A DNA stretch of 64,000 nt from Promethearchaeota archaeon (lineage in GTDB: Archaea > Asgardarchaeota > Lokiarchaeia > Sigyniarchaeales > SOKP01), in contig JAHLWS010000080.1 of NCBI GenBank assembly GCA_019057795.1, positions 1 to 64,000 of the forward strand, given 5' to 3'. Under the pieces are notes generated by a model that worked only from the letters and a program-made list of their open reading frames with translations, was not told the origin of the DNA and did not search any database. A program made the position numbers and the translations under genes. Shown here one piece after another: positions 9,598-20,384 of the stretch; within the stretch, counting starts at the first letter, position 1; every line of letters starts with the position of its first letter.

Positions 9598-10542
9598 TTG
9601 ATCTTAACTTCCGTTATCTGGGGAGGTACGTGGCCTTTAGGTCGATGGTTAGTCTTAGAGGAAGTTGGAGGAGCTACTATCCCTCCTTTTATGATTGCCG
9701 CGATTCGGTATTTTCTGGTTGTAATTTGTTTTTTTCTGATTCTTAGAGTTAAAGAAGGAACTTTAAATTGGCAGTTTGCTAAAGAGCACTGGAAGATATT
9801 AACTTTAATGGGTCTGTTTTCGGTTGCAATTTATCAAGCAGGTTATTTAATTGGAGAGATGCTTACTAGTGCTAGCGATGCGAGTATCATGGTCGCAACT
9901 AATGCAGTATGGGTTATTATTCTTTCAAGTTCTTTCTTAAAGACCGAGCGATTTGCATGGAGAAAGATGGTTGGTTCGTTATTAGCATTCACAGCAGTAA
10001 TCATTGTTGTAGGTTTTTCTCCGAATGTAAACGTGGAGAATCGGATTCTTGGGGATATTATGATACTACTAGCGGCATTTTCGTATGCAATCTATACTGT
10101 AATTTCACGTTTTTTCTTAAATAAAACTCTCGAAAATACTGAATCTTATCAACCAAGCTCTATCTGGATCATGACTTGGGTTTCCTTGTTTGGGTTTTTG
10201 ATAACCACTCCGATAGCGTTAATTATTAGTCCAGAGTTCATAATTCCAGCAACTTATTTAACCATTCCCCCCCGAGTGTGGATCGGCATATCGTATCTAG
10301 CATTCCTATCTACGATCGGAGGATACACATTCTACTTAGAAGGAGTTAAACGTTTAAATGCTAGTAGAGCAGCAATCTTTCAGGCGTTGGTTCCCTTATT
10401 TGGAGTTTTATTTTCTGCTCTCTTTTTACAAGAAGAATTCGATGTTTTTGTTTATCCATTTGCTTTATTATTAGTTATAGGAGGAATTATTTTAGTAAAT
10501 CGTAAAACATCTCAAGAAAACGAAAATAAAAATAAGAGATGA
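9598..10542 (+). CDS. EamA/DMT-family transporter (true start probably a few codons upstream)
   Basis: Ten hydrophobic segments, WGGTWPLGRW and ASRAAIFQALVPLFGVLFSALFLQE EamA signatures. Confidence 0.9.
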   Translation: MILTSVIWGGTWPLGRWLVLEEVGGATIPPFMIAAIRYFLVVICFFLILRVKEGTLNWQFAKEHWKILTLMGLFSVAIYQAGYLIGEMLTSASDASIMVATNAVWVIILSSSFLKTERFAWRKMVGSLLAFTAVIIVVGFSPNVNVENRILGDIMILLAAFSYAIYTVISRFFLNKTLENTESYQPSSIWIMTWVSLFGFLITTPIALIISPEFIIPATYLTIPPRVWIGISYLAFLSTIGGYTFYLEGVKRLNASRAAIFQALVPLFGVLFSALFLQEEFDVFVYPFALLLVIGGIILVNRKTSQENENKNKR

Positions 10543-10737
10543 GGATATTAATTAGAAATTATTTTGAATATGATTTATCCATCATATCAGATTATTATTT
10601 CCCCGCATTTGGAATTTAATTACAGATATAATTGAATAAATTATAAACAATTTTGTATAAATCTTTTAATAAATAATTATTATTCAATATATTATTGCTT
10701 TTTTTTAATATTATCAAATATTTGAGGTGAAATAAAA

Positions 10738-11403
10738 ATGGAGATTGAAAACAAAAACGAAGGCGTTGTTAAAAACTTAGCAGAGAGAGTTAAGAAAGGA
10801 GAAATTTCACCGAAGGAAGCAAGGGAAGAATTATATAAAATGGGGCTTCGTCACAAAGATTACGAACTGAAATATAAAAAAATTACTTTACCCTTTGGAA
10901 TTTTGGGATTATTATTTATTTTGATTCCCTTTTTAGTTAAATTCACGGGATTACCAATTATAAATTCCTTCGTAGATTTATCGTTTATAATTTTTCATCC
11001 AATTTTTTTGGTTACTATATTCATTTTGTTAATGTTTTTAATAATAATAGGATGTTATGCCGGATACCTAAGACATACAAGAGGAGGAACTAAAGATGGC
11101 GATGAGCCTATAATCCATATTAAAGGAGGTCCTTATGCTGTTATGAGACATCCAACTGTAGCGTTGCTTGCGATTATACCTTTATGGTTTTCGATGATTC
11201 TTAGTTTGGCTATGATTGTTCCATATACAATTATTTCTGTTACTGGAAATATCTTGTTATTTATAGCAATATATTTTGATATTAAAGGAGAAGAAGAATT
11301 TAACATAATAAAATGGGGAGAAGAATATAGGCAATATCAGAAGGATGTGCCTAAATTCAATTTTTTAGTTGGATTTATAAAATGGGCTAAAAGAAAAATG
11401 TAG
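10738..11403 (+). CDS. isoprenylcysteine carboxyl methyltransferase/PEMT-like membrane methyltransferase
   Basis: GGPYAVMRHPTVALL...GEEEFNIIKWGEEYRQYQKDVPKF. Confidence 0.75.
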   Translation: MEIENKNEGVVKNLAERVKKGEISPKEAREELYKMGLRHKDYELKYKKITLPFGILGLLFILIPFLVKFTGLPIINSFVDLSFIIFHPIFLVTIFILLMFLIIIGCYAGYLRHTRGGTKDGDEPIIHIKGGPYAVMRHPTVALLAIIPLWFSMILSLAMIVPYTIISVTGNILLFIAIYFDIKGEEEFNIIKWGEEYRQYQKDVPKFNFLVGFIKWAKRKM

Positions 11404-11411
11404 ACCATAAG

Positions 11412-11876
11412 GTGTTAGTGAAAAAAGTGAGAATTCCTATACAAGTATTGGTCTATCCCGTTAGAAAAACCAATAATGAATGGGAGTATTTAATGCTAAA
11501 AAGAATAATAAGCCGAGGGGGCGTTTGGCAAGGAGTTACTGGAGCCCCTGAAGGTGATGAAACTATTGCTGAGAGCGCCAAAAGAGAATTATGCGAAGAG
11601 ACAGGCTATAGAGTTTTTACTCTAATTAAAACTGATATATCTTATATAATTCCAATGCGAGATAAATGGAAGGACATCTATCCTGAGGACACTAAAGAAA
11701 TCCCTGAATATCTTTTTATTGCTAAGATAAATGATCCAGGTCCACCTCAAATAGATCCTATTGAACACGACGATTGGAAATGGTGTTCTTATGAAGAAAC
11801 TATGGATTTACTATCCTGGGAGAATAACAAAAGTGCTCTTGAATTCGTTCATAAGTTCTTAAGAAAAGAAAAGTAA
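11412..11876 (+). CDS. NUDIX hydrolase
   Basis: GAPEGDETIAESAKRELCEETGY Nudix box. Confidence 0.9.
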   Translation: MLVKKVRIPIQVLVYPVRKTNNEWEYLMLKRIISRGGVWQGVTGAPEGDETIAESAKRELCEETGYRVFTLIKTDISYIIPMRDKWKDIYPEDTKEIPEYLFIAKINDPGPPQIDPIEHDDWKWCSYEETMDLLSWENNKSALEFVHKFLRKEK

Positions 11877-12100
11877 TTAATTTATATAGATTTTATAAGA
11901 AGTTTCGCTTAATCTTATAATAGCACTGCTATTTGAATAAGTGGTAGTTCCATCCCAGGCATGGAATAAAGGTTTAAAAAATCATCCATAAATATTTTTA
12001 TAGAAGCGTCTTCTTAATATTATATGCAAATCGTTAAATATTTATTATATTCAACGCAAGTCATTTATTTAAAAAAATTATAATTTTTAAAAAAGAAATT

Positions 12101-12793
12101 ATGGGAGAAAAAGCAATGAAAAAGTACAAACCTATTTTAATAATAGTTATTTGTTCTCTAATACCTTTATTGTTTACAGCGATAATTCCCTATGTATTAC
12201 CTACAGAATTACATCTTAATTCACTTAAGAGAAACGATCATAGCTGGACTTCTGAAATTAAATTGTATGTTATAACTTTGGAAGAAGGATCTCAATACAC
12301 AATTGATGTAGATATAGATTCCTTTTGGGGTATGGATATATCGATAAGAATAGGAGAAACGCCCTATATGATAGAAGGATTTTCAGTCGATAGCGGCTCA
12401 TCTACAGGAGAAACAATGCATTTTACAGCATCAAAAACAGGTGATTACTATATTCAGATTATAGTTAATTCAGGTGGAGGCTTTTATGATATAATAGTAG
12501 AATCAGGGACAATAGGTTCAGCTACGGGAACAACTCTTGAATTTTTTGATGTTTCATATTTATTAGTTTTAATACTACCTTGTGTATTTATTTTCGTAAT
12601 GGGATTAATAATCCTAAAAAGAAGAGCTTCAATACCAGAAAGGAAACCTTTCATTAGTGTTTATAAGAGATGGGATAAGCCTGAGAAAGAAGATTTAGTT
12701 GAAAAAGAAGAGGTAATGATTTGCGAATACTGTGGAAGAGAAATCAAAAAATTCCTAAAAAAATGTCCACATTGTAATACATCTCTACAGTAA
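12101..12793 (+). CDS. membrane-anchored extracellular-domain protein with C-terminal zinc ribbon
   Basis: N-terminal signal/TM, central TM, C-terminal CEYCGREIKKFLKKCPHC. Confidence 0.65.
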   Translation: MGEKAMKKYKPILIIVICSLIPLLFTAIIPYVLPTELHLNSLKRNDHSWTSEIKLYVITLEEGSQYTIDVDIDSFWGMDISIRIGETPYMIEGFSVDSGSSTGETMHFTASKTGDYYIQIIVNSGGGFYDIIVESGTIGSATGTTLEFFDVSYLLVLILPCVFIFVMGLIILKRRASIPERKPFISVYKRWDKPEKEDLVEKEEVMICEYCGREIKKFLKKCPHCNTSLQ

Positions 12794-12866
12794 AGTCTCT
12801 TACTAAAGAGATTTATAATCACTAATATAACTAATACTAATTAAAAAAAAATATACTAATTTTTTA

Positions 12867-14327
12867 TTATTTTGGGAGCCTATAAAAAACTGTATAAATA
12901 ATTGCGAAAATAAGATAAGCTCCAATAGGAATCAATAGAATCCAAAATTCATTAGGTTGGAAAAATTCGATTTGAAGTATCACTGTTATAAAAGTCATCA
13001 ATAAAAATATTGTCCATAGTGCCAAAATCCTTGTTTTTATTGGTTTTCTAACGACATAATGAATAATCAAAGCTGCGATTGCGTAAATATTAATGATCAT
13101 GAGAGGTATTGGCACCCAGAAGCCTTGGCTCCAGAATGATAAAAGAAGAATTGAAACAAACACTATGAAAAAGTTGAAATAATATAATATCCTTCTTATT
13201 AAATCTTCTTGATGATCAATTTTATACCACAATATACCAAACCCAATAAATATAATCCATAACGCTACTAAATCTATCATGTCAAAAGGATTGAAAGGAG
13301 CAGCCATTCCGTAGTGAGTCCCCCACCAAGCAGTGATCATTCCATATCCTAATATCTGGGTGAGTAATATATGATATGTTGATTTACCAATTAAAGAGAT
13401 AGACTTTGAAATACGCCAGTCAGATTTTTGAGGTAAAAATCGGATTGCTAGCAAAACAAGCATAGCAGAATAAGGAAAAACTAGGAAATGATAATCTCCT
13501 CTTAAAAGTGGAAAACCTTCGATCCTAAATCGAAAGCCATAAAATTGGTAAGCTATAAGATATGCTAAGCTAATTGGAAATATTATCCACATAAACAAAT
13601 TTCTTTTAATTGTAAGTTTATGACCAAAAGAAAACCATATACCCAAACCGACTGCAGAAAGATAAAATAAGATACTCATCATGAACATGTTTAAGAGATG
13701 TACTTCTTCCCAAGTTGTAATTTCTCCAATAAAGAAAAATACTGTGATTTGCATAGCAATTTCAATGAGAAAGGTTAGCGCTAATGTTAGACCAGGTTTT
13801 TTACTAAATCCCTTATATAGTAAAGGCATGATTAAAATTGACTGGAATATTACAGGTAGAAACCAATTGCCTGGTCCCCAAAATGGCAATATTCCTATAA
13901 AGAGATTTATTATACCATGACTTGGATAGAATTGCCCATTATACATTGCCTCAAAATCAAATCCATACATGAACAACCCAATAAAGGTTGATACAACGTA
14001 TAGTATAAGAAAAGGTATGATATAGCGGATAATTTTTCTCTTGAAATAACTCCAAGAATATAATTCTTTTAAAGATAAATCCTCCTTTCCTTTAAATGAT
14101 AGTCCCATGTTAAATCCCATGACTACCAAAAATACTGGAATAGAAATCCTTTCCCATAATGCAACACCAATTTCACTTTTAATCGTCCACGCTACGAAAT
14201 GATCGAAGATAACTAAGAAAATCATTACTGCTTTCAAAAAGTCTATTTGAAAATAATTCGACTTACGTCCATTTATTGCTTCTTGTTCAAGATCTTGTAA
14301 AATAGTTTCATTCATGTTATTCGTCAA
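12867..14327 (-). CDS. acyltransferase-3-like multi-pass membrane protein
   Basis: FLKAVMIFLVIFDHFVAW start and many TM helices. Confidence 0.65.
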   Translation of the reverse strand: MTNNMNETILQDLEQEAINGRKSNYFQIDFLKAVMIFLVIFDHFVAWTIKSEIGVALWERISIPVFLVVMGFNMGLSFKGKEDLSLKELYSWSYFKRKIIRYIIPFLILYVVSTFIGLFMYGFDFEAMYNGQFYPSHGIINLFIGILPFWGPGNWFLPVIFQSILIMPLLYKGFSKKPGLTLALTFLIEIAMQITVFFFIGEITTWEEVHLLNMFMMSILFYLSAVGLGIWFSFGHKLTIKRNLFMWIIFPISLAYLIAYQFYGFRFRIEGFPLLRGDYHFLVFPYSAMLVLLAIRFLPQKSDWRISKSISLIGKSTYHILLTQILGYGMITAWWGTHYGMAAPFNPFDMIDLVALWIIFIGFGILWYKIDHQEDLIRRILYYFNFFIVFVSILLLSFWSQGFWVPIPLMIINIYAIAALIIHYVVRKPIKTRILALWTIFLLMTFITVILQIEFFQPNEFWILLIPIGAYLIFAIIYTVFYRLPK

Positions 14328-14466
14328 AATTTTTAATGTTTAATTTTTATTGTAAATTATAGTATTTTTACTGTATAGTAAATTATAATACTTTATCATT
14401 ACGTAATTTTATATTCTTAAAGGAGTCCAATCTTTATATTCAATAATAGTTTTTTTCGTATCTCCT

Positions 14467-14595
14467 ATGGTAGTTCTTATAGAGATTAAACAGAAGTCGT
14501 TCAAAATTAGAATATTAAAAACTTTAGAAAAATTAGGATTGAATAAGGGAATTGAAGTTACAGTAAATCTAAAACCGTTAAAAGATGCTACATAA
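14467..14595 (+). other. 42-aa small ORF, possibly antitoxin-like remnant
   Basis: ATG...TAA: MVVLIEIKQKSFKIRILKTLEKLGLNKGIEVTVNLKPLKDAT*. Confidence 0.25.
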
Positions 14596-14703
14596 TTAGA
14601 AATAGAGACAAATCGATAAAGTGGTAGATCAGTTCAAGAACACTTGAAATTGTAATATTTTATTACTCAAAAATAAAAAAAAATAGGCTCTTATGAGCCA
14701 TTA

Positions 14704-16077
14704 TTAGACTAAATAGAAGCTTGTTGGATAATTGAAATATATCTTCTCCCCGTTATCATACCAAGTAAATTCAAATTGAAACTCATAATATCCTAGTGGA
14801 AGTTCCTTAAAAACAGTGAAATAGTATGCTGGGATAACTAAATAGAAAATTTGAACTAATCCTGGTTCGCCAAACATTTGACCTTCCTCATCGAAATACC
14901 AAACAGTATCAGAAAGGATAATAACTTCTTCGCCAAATACTACTTGAATTGTATAGGGTGGGAAGGCTAACCCTTCCATTCTCTCTGAAAATAGTTGCAT
15001 TACTCCAGGAATTAGATAACCTTTCTCGTCAGATCGAAATTCGCGACCAAAACCTAACTTATTAGCCTCGGGATCGAGTTTCGCGTTTATTATTTCCTCT
15101 TCTATAATAGTAAAATATTCCCAACCATTCTTTTCCACGAACGGATACTCGTCGTATTCATAAGAAGTGTCTGACCAGAAATTTCCTTCTTCCATGTAGG
15201 GATGAGACCAATTATTCATTATTGGCTGATAATCAAACGCCTGTACGCTGTTATCTATGAAGTTATTGTGGTAGACGGTATTTCCTTCGGATCCGAGGCC
15301 AAACGAGATTCCATAGAAGTTATCTGCAATCGTGTTTCTCAAGACATCGTTCATATCCGCGTCAGTTGAATTAATTCCTAATAGATTGTTTTCAAGGGTA
15401 TTCTTGTAAATGATGTTGTCTTTGGGGGAATGTTCTGGTTCGCCTATATTTATTAATGCAATACCAGCTCTAGCATTTCCAACGCAGTAGTTCTTCTCTA
15501 TTATATTTTTGTGGGCTGATGCAATAACAATTCCTGAAACAAAATTATTCTTACAATCGTTTTGTTTAATAGTAGTATACATACCCCATCTGATGTAAAT
15601 CCCAACTTGATTTTCGCTACAATAATTTTTTTGGATCCGGATATGTAAACATCCAATTACGGCGATTCCCGCTCCTTTGTTATCAATAAATCGATTCTTG
15701 AAGATGACCCCATTTTTAGTGTTGGCTAATACAAGTCCTGCACTTTCTCCTTCTATACCGCCATTACTAAAAGTACACTTCATTATTTTGAAATACGCGT
15801 CTGAGTCTTGAATCATCATGGCAAATATAGATCCACTTACATCAATGACTAAGTCCTTAATCACGTAGGGATCTTCTTCGGTACCAGAACCTTTTAGCCA
15901 CGGTTCTGCGCTCCAATCCATCCAAGAACAACCAGGAACGGCATCATTGATTAAAACAGGACCGCTAGTATATACTTGTTTCTTCGCTGTTACAGATACG
16001 GCGAACATGGGAATGATTATCGATAGTGATAGTGCTGTCAGTAATAAGCTAATTTTTACAAATTTTGCTCTATTCAT
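14704..16077 (-). CDS. secreted NosD-type right-handed beta-helix protein
   Basis: Signal peptide; repeated NKNYC/ENQVGIYIR/NNFVSGIVI rungs. Confidence 0.8.
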   Translation of the reverse strand: MNRAKFVKISLLLTALSLSIIIPMFAVSVTAKKQVYTSGPVLINDAVPGCSWMDWSAEPWLKGSGTEEDPYVIKDLVIDVSGSIFAMMIQDSDAYFKIMKCTFSNGGIEGESAGLVLANTKNGVIFKNRFIDNKGAGIAVIGCLHIRIQKNYCSENQVGIYIRWGMYTTIKQNDCKNNFVSGIVIASAHKNIIEKNYCVGNARAGIALINIGEPEHSPKDNIIYKNTLENNLLGINSTDADMNDVLRNTIADNFYGISFGLGSEGNTVYHNNFIDNSVQAFDYQPIMNNWSHPYMEEGNFWSDTSYEYDEYPFVEKNGWEYFTIIEEEIINAKLDPEANKLGFGREFRSDEKGYLIPGVMQLFSERMEGLAFPPYTIQVVFGEEVIILSDTVWYFDEEGQMFGEPGLVQIFYLVIPAYYFTVFKELPLGYYEFQFEFTWYDNGEKIYFNYPTSFYLV

Positions 16078-16142
16078 ATAATTTCTACCTTTTTTTTACA
16101 TTAAATGCTGATCAAAAATGATCAAAAATTATTATAATAATT

Positions 16143-16190
16143 ATTGATATTGATCAAATATCTGTTGTTGAATATAGAATATAAAGATTA
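16143..16190. repeat. intergenic repeat copy A (near-match at 21471-21518)
   Basis: ttgatattgatcaaatatctgttgttgaatatagaatataaagatta; 4-5 mismatches with copy B. Confidence 0.75.
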
Positions 16191-16349
16191 CAATGAAATT
16201 AACCGTAAATTATTATTTTTACCAGTAAAAATATGGATGCTACTAGTAAAAATTGTTCAAATTGGTTTAAAATATCTCAGAAAGAAGTAATTTATTTTGT
16301 CGATAAAATTAAATTATAAAATTTTTAAAAATGAGAAAAACAGATTAAA

Positions 16350-16898
16350 TTATCTTTGTATCTCTTTAATTAACGCATTAAAAGCAACATCAAGCCCTTG
16401 CCCTGTTTTTGCAGAGGTGATATAGTAACCAAGGAATTTTTGCTCCTTTACAATATTTTGAATCCTTGTCTTATCTAGATTCTGTACATTTATCAAGTCA
16501 ACTTTGTTGGCAAAAATTATAACAGGAATCTCTCCGCAATATTGTTTGATATCTTCATACCATGATGTTATGCGCTCAAAACTCCGTTCACCCAAATCAT
16601 TTTTTTCTAGACTATATACAATAATCGCTGCTTTACTTGCTCTGTAAAAAGAAGGGCGTAGAAAATGGAAATCGTCTTGTCCTGCGATATCCCAGAATAT
16701 TAATTCAATCCTATATCCATTAATTTCCGTTTTATAGTTAGTTAGTTGTGCTCCTATAGTTTTAATATAATCAGTTTTAAAGGTCCCTTGAGTGAATCTT
16801 TGAATTAAGGAAGTTTTCCCAACACCCCCGGTTCCGATAACAGTAACTTTAATCTTCAATTTTTTCTTTACAGATTCTACTTCCAAACTGAAATTCAC
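16350..16898 (-). CDS. Ras/Rab-type small GTPase
   Basis: G1 GTGGVGKTS, G3 WDIAGQ, G4 NKVD, G5 TSAKTG; no C-terminal Cys. Confidence 0.93.
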   Translation of the reverse strand: MNFSLEVESVKKKLKIKVTVIGTGGVGKTSLIQRFTQGTFKTDYIKTIGAQLTNYKTEINGYRIELIFWDIAGQDDFHFLRPSFYRASKAAIIVYSLEKNDLGERSFERITSWYEDIKQYCGEIPVIIFANKVDLINVQNLDKTRIQNIVKEQKFLGYYITSAKTGQGLDVAFNALIKEIQR

Positions 16899-16959
16899 AA
16901 CTTTAAATTCTTTTTACATTCTAGTATATTTAGATGTTTCTTTATATAAAACTTTAGAA

Positions 16960-19434
16960 TTAGAAGCTTTCAATCTCTGTTAAAAAAATATCCGCTATGA
17001 CTAACCACTTCTTTTTTAGTTCATAATCACAGAAACATTTGTTTGTAAACTCTTTCCCCTTCCTTAGATATTCAACTGCTAATTCGTAGTTTTCGAGCTC
17101 TTTAAAGCAGATACCCAGTTTAATATAAGTCTGGTATATAAACCATCCGCTACTACTCAGTCCAATTACTTTTTGAAATTGTTCAACTGCTTTTTCATAT
17201 TCTTGGTAATTCATTAAAATCTCACCATACGAGTCGTAATACATCCCGTTATTTTGCTCGGACTCGATAAGTTCCTCTATAATTTTTAACGCTTCATATT
17301 TTTTATTTAGATATTGATACCAATAAGCCTTAAAATTGCGTAAATCTTTATCTTCCGGATTTTTTTCAAGTAATTCGTCAACAATTTTGAACCCCGCGTC
17401 AAGATTTCCTAGCAGTTTATAAACAGATGCTTTTTTCATTTTAAGATCCTTTTCAATTTTTGGGAATTTATCAAGCATTTCATCAAGTAAATCTAATAAA
17501 TCGTGATATTCGTTGAAATACATGAGGACTGCACTCTTGGAGAGATATAAATCAACTTTATTTGGCATAATACTGATTGCCTTATCTATCAATTCATTTG
17601 ATTCTTCATACTTGTTTAATTCAAGTAATACCCGGCTCTTTAGCATAAATAGTAATGCTTTATTAGGGCTAAAGGTATCTAATGCGATTGCCTTATTAAT
17701 ATTATTAAGCCCATAATCTTGTTTTGATTCTTCGTCATCAAACTTGTAAATGAGGTTGTAAGCAAGCGCCAGTCCTCGGGTGGCGTGAGAGAGAGCGTGT
17801 TCTGGATATGTTTCTATAATTTCATTAGATAAATTTATTGCACGGCTGAAATCCCCAATAGTCAGACTTGAAAAAACAGTAAGGAAATAAGCAAGAGTTA
17901 AGATTCGATCCTTATTTTGTGGTAATTTAAGCTCATCGTTTAACAATACTAGCGCATCTTCATACCTATTTAAATAACATAAAACGATAGCTTTAACGAT
18001 TGTTAAAAAACTATCTTTTTCATATGACTTTATGGTAGTTTCTATACTCTCTAGAGCTTTATTATATTCTTTGTTGTCTATTAAATGTTGGCATACGCTA
18101 TTTTGGGGCTTCAATTTCTCTTTGTAATATGGTTTAAGAATTTCTAAGAACACCGTATCTAATTGATAATTTACATCGCTTTGACCCATGAATTGATATT
18201 CCAAATCCTTAGGACTTCTCGTTTGAAAAATATCTATCATATTTTGCCAAATAATTGCGTCTAATTTATCGTAAGTTTCTTTCAATTCAGTTTTTACTTC
18301 AATTTTATAAGCTAAATAATTAATATAACTAGGTAAGAATTTTCTGAAAGAATCTCGTAGGGCTTTATCAAATAAATATCCGCAAACCTCTTCTAAAACA
18401 GCTTTTTCGATAGTGAATGCGTCGAAAGATCTTGAAAATAACCTGTTTAGATAAGTAAATTTGGTAATATGATTTTCCGTAATAGTCCGCAACATTGATT
18501 CTAACTTACCCTTTTCTTGAAAATAATAAATAGACTCTGGCGATGGTTTCAATGTAAAAAATTTGATAGGATAAATATTACTCTCTACAATTTCATCGAC
18601 ATAATATTCCAATTTTGATAGTTTAATTCCATATTTATTCGCAAATTCTTTAAGCGAGATATAGTCAGGGTATTGATCTGGATGGTTAATCGACATGTAA
18701 AGGACAATTTTTTCAAAATCCGCTTGGTTTGTTAGCATAGACTTAACTCTGTCATAATCAAGTTTTAAAATAGTTGTGAGATACCTAAATTGAATGTTTT
18801 CATCCTCCACATTATTATCATCAAAAAACTTTATTGTCGTTATAGTAATCTCATCAATTCTTTTGCTTTCTTCGTTTAAAATTGATTGTCTATCTAAATC
18901 GTAGTTTTGCAGCATTTTAGAATATTCAAATTTACCTGAATTGGTTATTCTGTACTCTTTATTCTCTCTTATGACAAATTCTTTATTTAGTAAAAGGTTA
19001 ATTTTTTTTGATAATGAGGATTGATTAATAGCTAGTGGAGGTTCAGTAAAATGCGACCACTTGCAATAGTTATTATTATACACCATCCAGAGTATCCAAT
19101 CCTCGTAGTTTCTTTTTCTCGTAATAATAGCAGGGGGATAATTTAACTTTCTTTTCGCACCGTGAGTACTAGATATCTCGTGATATCTTCTACGTCCTTC
19201 GCTTGTTATTTTATATTTACCTCGAGCATAATTTTCAACAAAACCCTTACTTTTTAACAAATTTATGTATTTAGAAAGCGTAGATGTAGTAAAACTAAGT
19301 GGTTCTTGCGTAAAGTTAGACCATTGACAATCTTCATTATTAGCGAGCATCCAAAGAATAATGTGCTCAAAATCTTTCTTTCCAATTTTAAAATCTTTAT
19401 AAAATCCTTCGGGGGGATAATTAACTACTGCCAT
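16960..19434 (-). CDS. duplicated winged-helix N-terminus plus long TPR domain protein
   Basis: Two N-terminal wHTH repeats (WSNFTQEPLSFTTSTLSKYINLLKSKGFV / WSHFTEPPLAINQSSLSKKINLLLNKEFV) followed by TPRs. Confidence 0.85.
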   Translation of the reverse strand: MAVVNYPPEGFYKDFKIGKKDFEHIILWMLANNEDCQWSNFTQEPLSFTTSTLSKYINLLKSKGFVENYARGKYKITSEGRRRYHEISSTHGAKRKLNYPPAIITRKRNYEDWILWMVYNNNYCKWSHFTEPPLAINQSSLSKKINLLLNKEFVIRENKEYRITNSGKFEYSKMLQNYDLDRQSILNEESKRIDEITITTIKFFDDNNVEDENIQFRYLTTILKLDYDRVKSMLTNQADFEKIVLYMSINHPDQYPDYISLKEFANKYGIKLSKLEYYVDEIVESNIYPIKFFTLKPSPESIYYFQEKGKLESMLRTITENHITKFTYLNRLFSRSFDAFTIEKAVLEEVCGYLFDKALRDSFRKFLPSYINYLAYKIEVKTELKETYDKLDAIIWQNMIDIFQTRSPKDLEYQFMGQSDVNYQLDTVFLEILKPYYKEKLKPQNSVCQHLIDNKEYNKALESIETTIKSYEKDSFLTIVKAIVLCYLNRYEDALVLLNDELKLPQNKDRILTLAYFLTVFSSLTIGDFSRAINLSNEIIETYPEHALSHATRGLALAYNLIYKFDDEESKQDYGLNNINKAIALDTFSPNKALLFMLKSRVLLELNKYEESNELIDKAISIMPNKVDLYLSKSAVLMYFNEYHDLLDLLDEMLDKFPKIEKDLKMKKASVYKLLGNLDAGFKIVDELLEKNPEDKDLRNFKAYWYQYLNKKYEALKIIEELIESEQNNGMYYDSYGEILMNYQEYEKAVEQFQKVIGLSSSGWFIYQTYIKLGICFKELENYELAVEYLRKGKEFTNKCFCDYELKKKWLVIADIFLTEIESF

Positions 19435-19619
19435 AATTCATTTCAATCTAATCGGACTAATTGATTCCTTTAATAAATAAATAGTTTTGGAACTATTTAA
19501 ATTATTCCTTACTTATTGTAATGTTCGAACTTCGGGATAAGTTTCACAATAGAAACTATAAAACGAAGATTAATCTATTTTAAATTAACAAAAAACTCTA
19601 AAGAAGAAGTGAAAAAATC

Positions 19620-20384
19620 ATGCAAGATGTAGAAAATGTTTATCAGGATGCGTACTACAGAACAAAGTGCATTAAAGGGTTATTTATTCACGATATTTCA
19701 AATTTGTTCCAGATAATCAGTAATTCTATAGAGCTCTGTGAATCGTTGCTAAAAGACCAAGTAAAAATAGAGGATATCACGGAGTACTTTCAAATGATTG
19801 CACAGCAATTAAACAGAGGTAAGAAGTTAATTAGAAATGTTAGAAATCTTTCAGAATTGGAAGAATACGAAATGCCTTTAGAACCTGTGGAAGTATTTTC
19901 TAAGTTAAAAAGTGCGATTAATTTTACTTATATTAGTTTTCCTAAAAAAGATATTGATATTAAGGTTATTTCTGATTACGGAAACCTTTGCGCCATGGCA
20001 AATGAGCTATTGAGTGAAGTATTTGAAAACATAATCATGAACTCTATTAATTACAATAAAAATAAAGTTGTTCAGATTGAAGTAATAATTTCTGTGATAG
20101 ATATTTATTATAAAAATTATGTAAAGATCGAGTTCAAAGACAATAGCATGGGTATCGATGACGCTAGAAAAGAGATAATCTTTCAAGAAACCCATATGAA
20201 AAGCAGGCATTCTAAAGGTATGGGAATCGGGCTATCATTAGTTGCCAAATTAATTGAATTATACGGTGGAAATATTTGCGTTAAAAATCGTATAAGGGGA
20301 GATTCGACGAAGGGTAGCAATTTCATAATCTTAATACCGTTAGCAAAAAATAATAAGGTGATGTTTGATGACAAATTGTTATGA
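19620..20384 (+). CDS. sensor-less histidine kinase
   Basis: H box GLFIHDISNLF, N box ENIIMNSINYN, G boxes DNSMGID / SKGMGIGLSLVAKL. Confidence 0.85.
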   Translation: MQDVENVYQDAYYRTKCIKGLFIHDISNLFQIISNSIELCESLLKDQVKIEDITEYFQMIAQQLNRGKKLIRNVRNLSELEEYEMPLEPVEVFSKLKSAINFTYISFPKKDIDIKVISDYGNLCAMANELLSEVFENIIMNSINYNKNKVVQIEVIISVIDIYYKNYVKIEFKDNSMGIDDARKEIIFQETHMKSRHSKGMGIGLSLVAKLIELYGGNICVKNRIRGDSTKGSNFIILIPLAKNNKVMFDDKLL

